64,000 nucleotides of DNA, taken from positions 96,340,051-96,404,050 of the forward strand of contig OX123182.2 of assembly GCA_944739405.2 (NCBI GenBank). The letters are read 5' to 3'. The notes beneath the pieces were generated by a model, which made no database searches, was not told where the DNA came from, and saw only the letters and a list, made by a program, of their open reading frames with translations. Source of the DNA: Euclidia mi (lineage: Eukaryota > Arthropoda > Insecta > Lepidoptera > Erebidae). A program made the position numbers and the translations under genes. Of this stretch, positions 53,731-64,000 are shown in pieces (within the stretch, counting starts at the first letter, position 1; each line of letters begins with the position of its first letter).

Positions 53731-54879
53731 GAGCCGATGATAACACAGACTCGCAGAACGCAGTGTCACTTGAGCATTTTTTTCTCCTTGTGACGGCTAC
53801 CAATTACATAACCATGGACATAAACTTGCCACTTGCTCGCAACACACTTCTCTTTTTACACTTATTACAATATTTTTATACGGTTACTAGCTAACCCGGC
53901 GAACTCCGTATCGCCTTTTTAAGGTTTTTTTCTTTTTTCCTCTTTTTCTAAAACACTTATTCTGAACAAAGTTACCAGAGAAATAAGTGCTTAATCTCTT
54001 ACCATTTTCGGCCGGTTTCAATATTTGATTTATCCATCGATATGGACACTCAAGACATGTTTGAGATATTTTTTATGGACCTTATGTCAAATATGTATCT
54101 CATAACATAACCTCACACCTTTAGCCCCGAAGATGTAGGCAGGGGTGTATTACACACCCACACTTCGCCAGTTAGGGTCGGCAGAAACGGGCTACCGACC
54201 GAGCACAGCCACTGGTGGCCAGCGACAGCCACTTAACACACTTTTTTCATATATTTTGTATAGACACGCCGCACACGTGTAGCCGGTGGAGGCTACTCAC
54301 TACAGAAGTGTCCGCGACTCGCAACTTGTGGTCGTTACGGGCCACACAGGACGCCGACACGCGATACCGTCGCATTGCTCAAGCCCCCGCATAGTTAACC
54401 GTTAGACGTTCTACGTATCGCACGCGCCACCGTGATGCACGACGCCTCAATGGATACTGATATATTCATTTCTTTTTTCTTTCCGTGTCGATGTCCATCA
54501 TAAGACTGCGCAGCAGAGAGCGGGTTATAAAATGTGGCGGCTTCTGAACACCGGTGGCTGTTGCTCGCTTCTGACACTGTTACAAAAGTGGCTGAAGCGC
54601 GCGACAGACACCGGAGGTTGTGTTCGGTGGCCCGTTTGCGCCAAGCCTTATATGTCGGTCCCAATGTAATGAAAATGTACTTGTTTGATAACATTGGGAC
54701 AGAAATATAAGGGAACACCAGATCGAAAAAAATGTACTTATTTGAACCAACATCTTATTACATTACATACATCCCACCATACTGCGTGACAGTTTGTCGG
54801 CGGGAAGAGCGCTCATTATTTTTCACAACTGGTTTGGCTTAAACTATGCGAATGTACATACATATAGGGAGCCTATTTC
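53731..54879. other. Repeat remnants, no gene
   Basis: At 53887-53935 GCTAACCCGGCGAACTCCGT and ATCGCCTTTTTAAGG match 56122-56160 (a further dispersed repeat, family C'). Near 54150 CGAAGATGTAGGCAGGGGTG is a SINE scrap. The minus-strand frame 54395-54718 (107 codons) lies in a GC-richer patch but shows no domain. GTCCCAATGT and ACATTGGGAC (54658-54700) form a 10-bp inverted repeat around 23 bases. Confidence 0.45.
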
Positions 54880-55045
54880 CATCTACCGGGCTTAATAATG
54901 TTATTAAGCCAGCAATCATTAACTCTTTGACTACTTTCACACATAACTTCGAAAAGTCAGAGGCGTGTGCCCAGGGTGCCTGGGGATCGAAACCAAGACC
55001 ATCGTCTCGGTAGTCCGTTACGCACACAACTGGGCTATCGCCGCT
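54880..55045 (-). mobile_element. tRNA-derived SINE fragment, minus strand
   Basis: On the minus strand GCGGCGATAGCCCAGTTGTG (A box) and TTGGTTTCGATCCCCAGG (B-box region) are followed by TGACTTTTCGAAGTTATGTG. A 3'-truncated relative of SINE family C and the 39-kb SINE. Confidence 0.78.
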
Positions 55046-58000
55046 TCTCAAATATAAATATATTTATCAAAAATCTCAAAAAAATGGATGGATCGAATAC
55101 TGAATTCGATCAAATATTGACAGATTCTCAGACCTACCGAATATACATGTAAAAGGAGATGTAACATTTGGCCATACATTATGGGCCTGGCAAGGACAAA
55201 CACGAAACCATGTGAGTTTTGAAGATAAATGACTACTAATTTTTTTTTTTAAATAACTTTTGGTGGAAATAAGATACGTGATTCTTGAAATGGAAATTAT
55301 TCCACAACTAAATATACCTCAAAATTGAATTTAAACATAAATATAATACCTAGATGTAAAAAAGGTGTGTCATATAGTACAAAAATTACATAAAGTGAGG
55401 CCAATAATAATTAATAATCACCTGTGTACTAGGGAACCTCGTACTATACTCGTCCAAAAAAACTAACCACAATCACGAACACCGCTGCATATTCTTAGAA
55501 AAACAAAACGATTTTTACCGATTATTAATTATGGAATACATAATAAATTATATATTTCTTGATTATTTTTACAAATATATGTATACAAGTAAATAAAAGA
55601 TATGTTTTCTAATATAATAGTAAAAATATTATTTCCTTAAAACAATTTCTGCCTACCATACTTCATTTTATTTTTAATGCTGGCAACATAAGACATTCAT
55701 CCGCTATTACCACAGCCTATTCAAAACACTAATCTTTAGAAACTAAAATCTTTCACCAAAGCTCTATCAAGAAACGAAAACGATGTATAAATTTAAAAAA
55801 TTATATGTTTAATTTCAACGATTCACAACTTTCTGGCCGCTACAGGCCGTATTTAGTATTTCTCCTTTCATCCAAATCAGTCCAGCCATTTTGGAGGAGT
55901 ATTGTAACTTAGACACTTTTTTTTCGACACCGCAATACGCGAGGCTTGGATAACTGATCTAGTCATATGATTAATAAGTTACTAACATGGCTATTAAAAA
56001 TAGGTGTTGGTGATAAAAGAGTGAAAATTAAGGGTTAGAGTAAAAACTATCGTGAGTTATCATAATTAGAGTAACTATAAACGGTCAAACAAGGGAGACC
56101 CGGTAGAATTTTATATTAATACTAGCTGACCCGGTGAACTCCGTATCGCCCTTTTTAAGGTCTTTTTCCTCATATCTTTTTTTTTCATCCATCCATCTAT
56201 CAGGGCATAAGAAATTGACCAAAAAAATTATATCCTTACAAACAAACAAAATATTCTCCAAATCGGTTAACAAATCACGGGGCTCTGCGTTAAAAACATA
56301 AAAAATACAATCCAAACGAGAACCTCCTCTTTTTTATTGGTAAAAAATTCCAAATAAACTTCATCATCAGTATACCGTAGTCCACTTACTGGATAAAGAT
56401 GTCTCCAATGGCATGTCACTGAAAAAGCTACTTCAAAATCAGTATCTAATTTATGCCTACATTACAATACTAAAGGCATTATTTTCGTAGATTAGACGAC
56501 TAAAATGCCATCAATGGGTTTAGTTTGATAGAAAGACGAAATATGCCCGTATAACGTCCAAATTACCTTATCGTTACTCTTTCCGCCTGAACTGGTTTCA
56601 TTACTGACCCCTCCCTTATCAGTAGGGGTACAAATTTTGTAAACGACTAACAGATATTTTGCGACAGCGATTGATGTAGCACGGTAACAGTTTTATTTGT
56701 GTGAATCTATTATAGTAGTTTTGAATAAAAGCTTCCCCTTTTTTTGTATACCGTAATGTTTGTGGTCGACTTTTGGAACCACACAAGTTATTGTTGATAA
56801 ATAAAACACATTGTTCAATTACGTAATTTTAGCGTTAGAATAAATAGATCATCTAAGAAAATTTTGTAGAAGTCACCACATGTTCGCCGACTAGTGAGAC
56901 ATTTCCATCTAAGCACTGCTGTGCCGGCGCATTTTGAACTTTTTCTCAGGGTCACGGTCGGAAATCTATTTTGGAAACTTGAGCGGTCCATCTTCTGATA
57001 CAAGAATTCGAACAAAGAGAGAAAAAGTAAATTAATAGTAAAAACCTCTTTTTTAAACAAGCTTTCATATGTGCTTTGATCAAAGTACTCATTAATATGA
57101 ATCACACGAGCCCAAACACAATGGAGTTATGTCGTTTTACTGCGAACTTCGTATCGCCAACTTCCAATTCCATCATCAGATCAGCTCCATCTCATCATAA
57201 TATTGCATTGTCACGCGCAAAACAGAGTTTGCAAAATTGGGTAGCGGGTGAAATTTTTCTTGTAAGATTTCATTACAGACACCGGGACAAGTAAAAGTAA
57301 ATAGCACCATATATGTTACCACCAAAAATTAATAAAATTCTATTCTATAAGCCGTGGACACAATTTATAACCAATTTATAACCTGTTTTGAAAAAAGTAA
57401 GCAAAAACGTCGCTACATACATAAACGCCTTTTCATTGCTGCCCTCGAGCACGTTCCTAAGGTCATTTCTTAACCTGTCTCAAGAAGACGGCGCTGTAAT
57501 TTTTCTAAAGAAGTGTAGTCAGAAATGGCCTTTTCTTTGTAGAAAATAAATAGGCGAAAGTACCGCTATAATGTTTTGACACAAGAATAATTTTTAGTGT
57601 GAGGAAGACTTTGAGAGTTGTCTTTTCAAATTTCAGCCTAAAATGGACGTGTATGTTACAAGCAAAATAAGGAGAAAACGCGGCAGATAAAAAGATCGTA
57701 CCTTCACACAAAGTGCTCATCCAAAATATAAAAGACATTAAGTAAGATGGGCCTCTGATTCTTGCCAAAATGGACGAGTAAAATGAAATGTGGTTAAAAA
57801 TTAAAAGACTTATTTTTAGTTCAAAATCTTTTTATTCGGTTCCTCTTGACTCGGATTCTTTCAGATTCTGCGCTGGCATATAGTAATGCAAAAGTGGAAT
57901 AATTACCTATTCGCAATATCAACAAAGATATTGTGTTTTGTGTTCTATTGATATGGGCGCAGTTAGCGCAGTGTCCACAGTGAATGTAGCAGGGTTGTCC

Positions 58001-58192
58001 CCTTATTGTAAACGACAGCAACATAAATACAGAATATAATCATCTCAAAGTCTATGCTTTTTTGACTGGCTAGTAAAACTATTTAGCTCTGAACATTGCG
58101 GGTATTAAGGTGTTTATAAAAAAAGTAATTCTTAATTTATTATCTTCAGTTAACTTGTCATAATAATTCCCCAAATGGCAATAAAAACTTAA
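55046..58192. other. Long gene-free AT-rich stretch
   Basis: No coding frame with recognisable domains; the ORFs at 56085, 56815, 57076, 57505 and 57821 look like chance frames. At 56120-56160 TAGCTGACCCGGTGAACTCC repeats the family C' motif of 53887. Near 55830-55920 CCAATCAGTCCAG-like sequence with GCCATTTTGGAGGAGTATTG resembles the end of family B. Confidence 0.45.
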
Positions 58193-59177
58193 TTCATCAT
58201 CTTCACTGCTGGGCACGGGCCTCTTCTCACTTATTTCGTAGAAATAGAAGCACTTACATGTTGATCATCCTGCTCTTAAATTGTCTTCTACACACTTTTG
58301 AAGATAATGATAAGTATTACTTATCACTTTATGAACCAGGTCAAGCTCTGATATCTGACACCACAGTTGAGTAAATATCTACCCAAATGGGTATAACTAT
58401 AAACCACCCTAATCAAGTTTTTTCTGACTAACGGATTGCATTAAAAATAAAATCAACTTAATTGTTTTAGTGAAATTCATTGTTTTACCAGCCCTGTGTA
58501 TAATACATAGCCTTTCAAAAGCTTAATCGTCTAATGGAATCGAATGTAGTTTTTTAATGTAATCCATTAAACGATTGGTCGCAAATATCGTTTACTGGAT
58601 ACGCTTCGTTCTAATTTGTAAAAGCAGCAATATAATCAAGCAGGTAACCATGTGTAGTACTCTCTTAATGTATTCTGTATCAAAGTGTTCTTTTAATTTT
58701 TCTCGTTAAAATACCCACAATGGACTATGTCCTATTCCATGCCGGATTATGACGGTAATATTGTGCTCTGCATATTTTACCGTCTTGTCCTAGAATTATC
58801 CTAGAGCTTGGATTCTTAGTCTGGAAGTAATGATCTATGTGGCTACGGGTATTCACGGGTTAACAATCTGGTTAAAAAAACAAAGGTTTGACCAAAAATA
58901 TCGAGTTTTATTTGCCCTTACATTCCACGTCATAACTCTGTACTCAAATGATAATATGCATAAATGACTGCGAATAATAATACACTACATATTTAAATCC
59001 GTATGCTTGAAAAGTCAGGATTAGCATTCTGTAAAGAAATATCCTATGCTAAGGAAATTTATTCTTACCACACACATACAGATACATTAGTTCGTGCCAA
59101 CGGGTGGGAGGTGGCCAAAGGTTGGTCTTCCTAGTTATATCACTATAGTGATAAAATTTGATTTGTTATTTCTTATA
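58193..59177. other. Gene-free stretch with a SINE scrap
   Basis: CACTGCTGGGCACGGGCCTC TTCTCACT (58206-58233, written in two parts) matches the tail of the 39-kb SINE. The rest shows nothing. Confidence 0.45.
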
Positions 59178-59235
59178 AGGCAGGCAAAGGAGGTGTGTTG
59201 TGTTAGACAGTTCCACACACCTCCTTTGCCTGCCT
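59178..59235. repeat. Perfect 21-bp inverted repeat with 16-base loop
   Basis: AGGCAGGCAAAGGAGGTGTG plus one base (59178-59198) is exactly inverted at 59215-59235. The stem is much more GC-rich than the surroundings. It could form a short hairpin RNA if transcribed; no flanking element was recognised. Confidence 0.93.
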
Positions 59236-59399
59236 CAATCAACGGGAGAGTCGGCCCTAAGTAGGTTTACACTATTGAAAAACGTTAAAATTTAAACAGA
59301 AATATTTATCATTGATTTATTTATTTTCAGCCTGTAGCGTCCCACTGCAAAGCAAAGGCCTTCTCCTTTTTCCACACATTTCTTCTTTGCACCAGCACA
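59236..59399. other. Spacer
   Basis: No clear feature; AGCGTCCCACTGCAAAGCAA near 59337 resembles a LINE or SINE 3' end. Confidence 0.3.
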
Positions 59400-59540
59400 T
59401 GCCAGTCCTGGTGCAGGAAGCTGAAACTTGGCATATTTGTTTTTTGGGGACCGTATGGGTTCACTAAGAAATAATTGACCGAAATTCCAACGAGATTAGG
59501 TAGAAACGGTAACATTTAAATAAAATGTGTGGGCATCCTC
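59400..59540 (-). repeat. Dispersed repeat family A, copy 5 (reversed, partial)
   Basis: GCTGAAACTTGGCATATTTG, GGGACCGTATGGGTTCACTA and AATTCCAACGAGATTAGG correspond in reverse to the middle and left part of family A. Confidence 0.68.
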
Positions 59541-59953
59541 TAGTTTTGTAATAAAATAGTCGGAGTATGGTAACTTAAACGGAGGCATAGATGATTGAGA
59601 CTTATTGTGCTGTCCGGCGAAGTTCTACAGATAGTTCTATTTAAGACAAAAACCTTATAGAATAAAACTTCTTTAACAGCGTATTGAGGGTGCTAAGAGC
59701 ACTCGTTACATGCACACGTTTCTCCAACGATGATTGAAAGATGATTGCCTTTTTGAATTTTTTTTGTTGTTCCACTACTTTTAATGTCAATCTCATGGTT
59801 CAAGTGATGCTTAAATACCTTTCTGCTCAAGCAATGAGCAAGTGGCAGACATTTTGAACTCTGTAATCACCGAAGCGTTTGTTTTTTAATTCTGTGTATT
59901 AATCTAGTGTAGCTCTCAGACAAAACTAAAGCTGATTCCAATTATCTAAAAAT
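59541..59953. other. Gene-free stretch
   Basis: Nothing recognised. Confidence 0.35.
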
Positions 59954-59963
59954 AAGTAATTTT

Positions 59964-60168
59964 CGAAGTTGGACCTACCTAATTGGACTACTTGTCCCAG
60001 GTAGATATACTTGTCGACAACTTCGAGCTTAGAGTTCCCAACCTGAATAGGAGCAGGTACAACATGGACGTTTGACATGATTTTCGTCTTGTCCATGTTC
60101 ATCTTAAGACCTACTTGTTGGGAGACTCTACAGAGGCCATCGAGCATTTTGCCTAGGTCTTCCATGGT
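59964..60168 (-). pseudogene. Inverted RT segment of the RTE-like LINE
   Basis: On the minus strand it encodes TMEDLGKMLDGLCRVSQQ, GLKMNMDKTKIMSNV and KYIYLGQVV, the RT region just after the catalytic box. The long minus-strand frame 59926-60270 runs past the inversion point at both ends, so its ends are artefacts. Confidence 0.9.
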
Positions 60169-60700
60169 CTCCAACTTCGAGAAGGAGGTCAATCGTCGAA
60201 TCCAACTCAGTTGGGCAGCGTTCGGGAAGCTATGACATATCTTCTCGTCCGATATCCCGCAGTGTCTCAAGACGTAAGTCTTTGACCAGTGTGTGTTGCC
60301 AGTGATGACTTACGGATCAGAGACGTGGTCGCTCACTATGGGCCTTATCAGAAGGCTCAAGGTCACTCAGAGGGCGATGGAGAGAGCTATGCTTGGAGTT
60401 TCCCTGCGAGATCGAATCAGAAATGAGGGGATCCGCAGTAGAACCAAAGTCGCCGACATAGCTCTCCGGATAGCCAAGCTGGAGTGGCAGTGGGCAGGGC
60501 ACATAGCTCGAAGAACCGATGGCCGTTGGGGCAGAAAGGTTCTGGAGTGGCGGCGACGTACCGGACGACGCAGCAGAGGTAGGCCCCCCGCAAGGTGGAC
60601 CATCTCGTGGTGGACGATCTCGTCAAGATTGCGGGAGGCGGGTTGGATGCGGGCGGCTCAAGACCGGTCTGTGTGGTGAACCTTGGGGGAGGCCTATGTC
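60169..60700 (+). pseudogene. RTE-like RT C-terminus, forward arm
   Basis: After the inversion point: LPVMTYGSETWSLTMGLIRR, RAMERAMLGVSLRDRIRNEG and LEWQWAGHIARRTDGRWGRK, then a Trp where the 36-kb copy has a stop, then WMRAAQDRSVW. It is near-identical to 35830-36330 at protein level, with an additional short insertion near 60600. Confidence 0.9.
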
Positions 60701-60750
60701 CAGCAGTGGACGTCGTTTGGCTGATATGATGATGATGATGAAGTAATTTT

Positions 60751-62262
60751 ATTTATTTACTGAACTGTGTAAAAAGAAGTACTTTTTTCTACTAAAATCA
60801 TACATTTGTTTGCATTGGAGAATAACTTTATAGAAGTGAGAGTTAAAAAATCACATAGTATAGTGTAGCTTAAAACAGAAAGCCTAACGAAATAGAACCA
60901 CATACCTACATATTTGTCTGTAATGCATAGATAGCATAGGCAATGAAAATTGTCAAAAGAATATGCGCTCAAAGTATTTTACTTAAAGTTTACATTGTAT
61001 TACAAATAAGAACCAACTATGAACCAGAGTTATGCAAAATAACTTCGAAGTACATAAATAGATTTTGACTTCAAAAATTCCTAGGCAAACTCATATTTTA
61101 CTACAACTAAGTTTGTATTCATTTCAATTCGTCATTTCAAAACACGAATTGATACTTCCTTACTAATAACATAATATTGAAAGTAACCCTCTCCAATAAC
61201 CACTGGCTCAGATTTTCAACTGCCTCAATTTTGATTTAGTACTGAAGTGTTTACATAATCTTACCTGACACAGGTTGACTCAAATAAGCTTTGACAGTCG
61301 AACCTTAGTGGTGGCACTGAACTGACAAGTACCTGTTTATTGCCAAACATAACCTTTTTTTCTCTCATACTCTAGGTATAATACAATAAAAAGTAAGGGT
61401 TATTGACCTCACTTCATGAACATTTGATCGTACTTTAGTACCTACTGAAGAAATCAACAGCTAGAAAAATATTAACTTTGAAAATGAACTCAGTTTTCCT
61501 TGAGCAAGAGCTTTTTTTTCAAAATGGATACTTCAATACGCTAACTATGATTGTGATGCTTTGCAAATATTGCATTGCTTTTTTCTGTCTCTGTTGCTTA
61601 GAGATAGTGTAAGCGACTGCGGATCTTGACTTTTCGTGTACGATTACAGGGTAGAGCAAAAATTACAAAAAAATACTTTTTGTTTATTCTTATCAGGCTC
61701 TATTTCTACAATATAAATAATTATTTCTTAATTTTTGTGCCAGCCAGCTCTGGTTTCGGATTTTTAGAGCACTAAAAAGTATCCAACATGGTCTAACTAG
61801 TCCTGAAATAAGAACGATGTCCGACGGCTTTACTTGCTTTCTGAAGCACAGTGACGCTGTGATGTAAATGCTATGATTGCTATGCACATTACTATAACAA
61901 AAAATAAAACGATATAATTTCTCAATGGAAAGTTTATGCATATCAATAGCTACATTTGTCGATATGATTTAACCATCCCCCTAAATTACCTGTACATCGG
62001 AATATAATCGTTAATACGGTAGGCGAAATTTGCCCTGTAGAGCAAATCGACCGCAAGCTTCATACCAATCAAGGATCTTCTGATTAACTTATTGATCAGC
62101 AGTTTAATATACCTGTAAGTACGAGCAACAATTTGAATATTGAGAGCTTAAGCGTTATTGAAGACTGAGTGCTTTCTATACTTACGAATATTTTGAAGAT
62201 GAATTCGCTTGTGTATCACGATTAACGAGTTAACTATGGACTTAAGCGATCATTATAAATTT
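60751..62262. other. Gene-free AT-rich stretch
   Basis: Small frames at 60757 and 61693 (minus) have no recognisable domain. No bounded repeat seen. Confidence 0.35.
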
Positions 62263-62273
62263 TTGCAAATACA

Positions 62274-62510
62274 TCATCATCATCAGCCTTTAATAGTCCA
62301 CTGCTGGACTAGGCCTCTCCTTTGAAAGGAGAAATTGGTCTACTATACCACGCTGGCCAAACGGGTTGGTATAGGGTTTGTATCAAGTTTTCCTTCTCTT
62401 ACAGTGCTGTTCTCTTCATAATATGCTCGCTCTGTCGGCTCTTACGACACCCATGGGATGATATGGGGTGGTGACAATCCGTATTCTTAATCCGTCACCA
62501 CACGGACAAA
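62274..62510 (-). mobile_element. SINE family D, copy 2, with 11-bp target duplication
   Basis: TTGCAAATACA at 62263-62273 and 62511-62521. Reverse copy of 36436-36674: tail CATCATCATCAGCC, AGTCCACTGCTGGACTAGGC, GGTCTACTATACCACGCTGG, GTTTTCCTTCTCTTACAGTG, TCGGCTCTTACGACACCCAT and CTTAATCCGTCACCACACGG. Confidence 0.93.
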
Positions 62511-62521
62511 TTGCAAATACA

Positions 62522-62994
62522 GGGCATGGAAAACTAGGTTTCACTCAGTCTTTACCTCTCTTGACAACTAGTTTTAGCATGAGGCAGGTTTTTATAAACT
62601 GGTCGTGTGCTTCTAAAGAGAGTGTTATAGAGAGTGTCAATAAAATTCTAGATAGTGGTGTTTTGTTATTTTAATAAACCTGAAAAAGACTGCTAAGCGA
62701 GCTCAGGCAAATCAGATAGAAAATGTTTTTAGTCAAATAATGCAACTAATAAATTGACATTAACAATTAAAAATACTATAGGATGGTAACGCGTCAAAGG
62801 CGTAAATTTTAATAGTATGGCAAATTAGTGTAAGATGTAGCTAGCATATTGCTCTGTATTTAAAGTCCTCAGTTATCGCAAAATAAATGATAGAAAATGC
62901 ACACTTTTCATCATCAGCGGCAAATAACGACGCTAGTTATGAATTTAATAAACAGAAACTCGATGGGTTTTTTAGTAGGCAGTTAAAAATTTCA
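62522..62994. other. Gene-free stretch
   Basis: Nothing recognised; the frame ending near 62674 overlaps the SINE and is not credible. Confidence 0.3.
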
Positions 62995-63061
62995 CCTGTA
63001 TCTTTAAACCCCATCCGACTATCTCTCACTGAGCTAGTCTGATGGGGTTTAAATATACAGG
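62995..63061. repeat. 67-bp pre-miRNA-like hairpin
   Basis: The arm 62995-63021 pairs with 63035-63061 at 25 of 27 positions around a 13-base loop. The core is TTTAAACCCCATC against GATGGGGTTTAAA. Size, loop and scattered mismatches resemble a microRNA precursor, but a small palindromic element is equally possible. Confidence 0.85.
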
Positions 63062-64000
63062 CCATATTACTGTACTGTCACCAAATCTATATGTAATCGC
63101 CCGGTTGCATGCTAATACAAGAACTAGAAGTGGGCGCAATTCAGCTTCTTATATATTTTATTACTTAGTTATCTTACCTTAGTGTATCATAAAATTCATA
63201 AATAGGGAAGACTGTACGTTTTCTTTTAAAAATCGTTTTCCTATTTTGTTAAATGAAATTAAGTCTGCAATAAATATTATTTACAGGCGACTTAACATGA
63301 TCCGTATGTCAATCGAACAAGCAAATGTTAATTAATGTAACTTAATTGAACTATTAATTAGATATCCATATGATGTTTGACCTGTTTGCCGTATCACTGA
63401 TAAATACAATTAAATTGCAATAATTTTGTGGTGAAACATATGTGATAAAATAACTGTGCGGTGCAAAATTAAACGTAAAATATTTTCGAGATTTGTTTAA
63501 TTGCAAAGCTATTGGATTTCGTAGTAACGAAGCGTTAAAAATACGGCGTGTATATGTATAATGGAGTGGTGCTAACCACACCATACTATGGTAGGGAGAT
63601 CACCATACCGTGAGACTCCGCCAAAAAGGCAGGTCGAAGACAACAGTAATTTTTGGTCCGAAGGCCCAACATTTTACAATTCTTATATCTTTCAAAACAA
63701 GTCTTGAATGTGTGTGACAAGACGTGATGTAATTTTGTATTTAATGTAACACATAATTTTCGTTTAAACAAAAATAGTATTACCGAGCCAAAAGAAATTT
63801 TTAATATATTTAATAAATTTTTTGCTTCAATTGGACGAAACATGGATAATCACATAAAAGTTTCATAACCCTGCCCAAATTCCAACCGCACTATAAACAC
63901 TATATTTCTTAATACAGTTGAAGCCTACGAAGTAAACAGAACCCTAAAATCTTAAAAAATAAAAACAGTCACAGCATAGACGAATTACCACCAAGTCTTA
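63062..64000. other. Gene-free AT-rich end of window
   Basis: The two minus-strand frames at 63354-63843 show no domain. Nothing else recognised. Confidence 0.35.

Larger units (their letters stand above)
59964..60740 (+). mobile_element. RTE-like LINE insertion with internal 5' inversion (twin priming)
   Basis: AAGTAATTTT at 59954-59963 and 60741-60750 is the target duplication. The right arm (about 60169-60740) is the plus-strand LINE 3' part, close to 35819-36385, ending in a GAT tail. The left arm (59964-60168) is the preceding LINE segment in reverse, equivalent to 35620-35828. The two arms share about 10 bases (CCAACTTCGA) at the internal breakpoint. No whole-length reading frame survives. 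Confidence 0.93.

Noticed and set aside
54395..54718. 107-codon minus-strand ORF
   Set aside because: No recognisable domain and it lies among repeat scraps; kept only as a note.
59926..60270. Apparent minus-strand RT ORF of 114 codons
   Set aside because: It crosses the inversion point of the twin-primed LINE, so its two ends are in the wrong orientation; only the middle is RT.

Overview
The window reads as an insect, most likely lepidopteran, nuclear segment made almost entirely of transposable elements and their remains. That assignment is an inference. It rests on the AT-rich background, several tRNA-derived SINE families with GAT or TATG tails, RTE-like and jockey/CR1-like LINE fragments, a BEL/Pao remnant, an env-bearing errantivirus-like LTR element, and dispersed repeats of the kind common in moths and butterflies. 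I see no intact host gene, no rRNA or functional tRNA gene, and no CRISPR array.

0-10 kb: the 3' end of a LINE reverse transcriptase runs in from the left edge. Next comes a nearly complete LTR retrotransposon of the gypsy/errantivirus type on the minus strand (1441-9773). It has two 259-bp LTRs that differ at one base, a 4-bp target duplication (GTAC), a tRNA-Leu-like primer binding site, gag, pro-pol and an env-type frame. Gag ends in a textbook -1 slippery heptamer. The gag-protease linker carries an in-frame 18-residue tandem repeat. One reading-frame break splits the protease.

10-26 kb: an APE-type LINE with one premature stop lies next to a decapitated, frameshifted DDE transposase. 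Then come a LINE 3' end with a MITE nested in it, a 1.6-kb element with about 163-bp terminal inverted repeats, and a dispersed repeat (family B) holding a SINE and a mariner-like MITE, each with target-site duplications. A second family B copy at 43 kb shows both empty sites.

26-38 kb: a decayed BEL/Pao element (minus strand, gag to integrase), a SINE with a perfect target duplication, a jockey-like LINE with poly-A, an RTE-like LINE 3' end, and a SINE whose tail resembles the RTE 3' end.

38-54 kb: a repeat inflated by a tandem array of about 313-bp units, a GC-rich retroposed copy with a 16-bp target duplication, the second family B copy, a Helitron/PIF1-like helicase remnant, a LINE fragment, a degraded two-exon THAP-domain sequence, nested MITEs and SINE pieces.

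54-64 kb: mostly featureless AT-rich DNA. It contains an RTE-like LINE insertion with an internal 5' inversion (the signature of twin priming) between 10-bp duplications, a second RTE-tailed SINE with an 11-bp duplication, and two strong hairpins.

The elements do not form a pathway. What the window documents is how they insert into, copy beside and break one another. Among protein-coding elements only the errantivirus-like one looks recently mobile.
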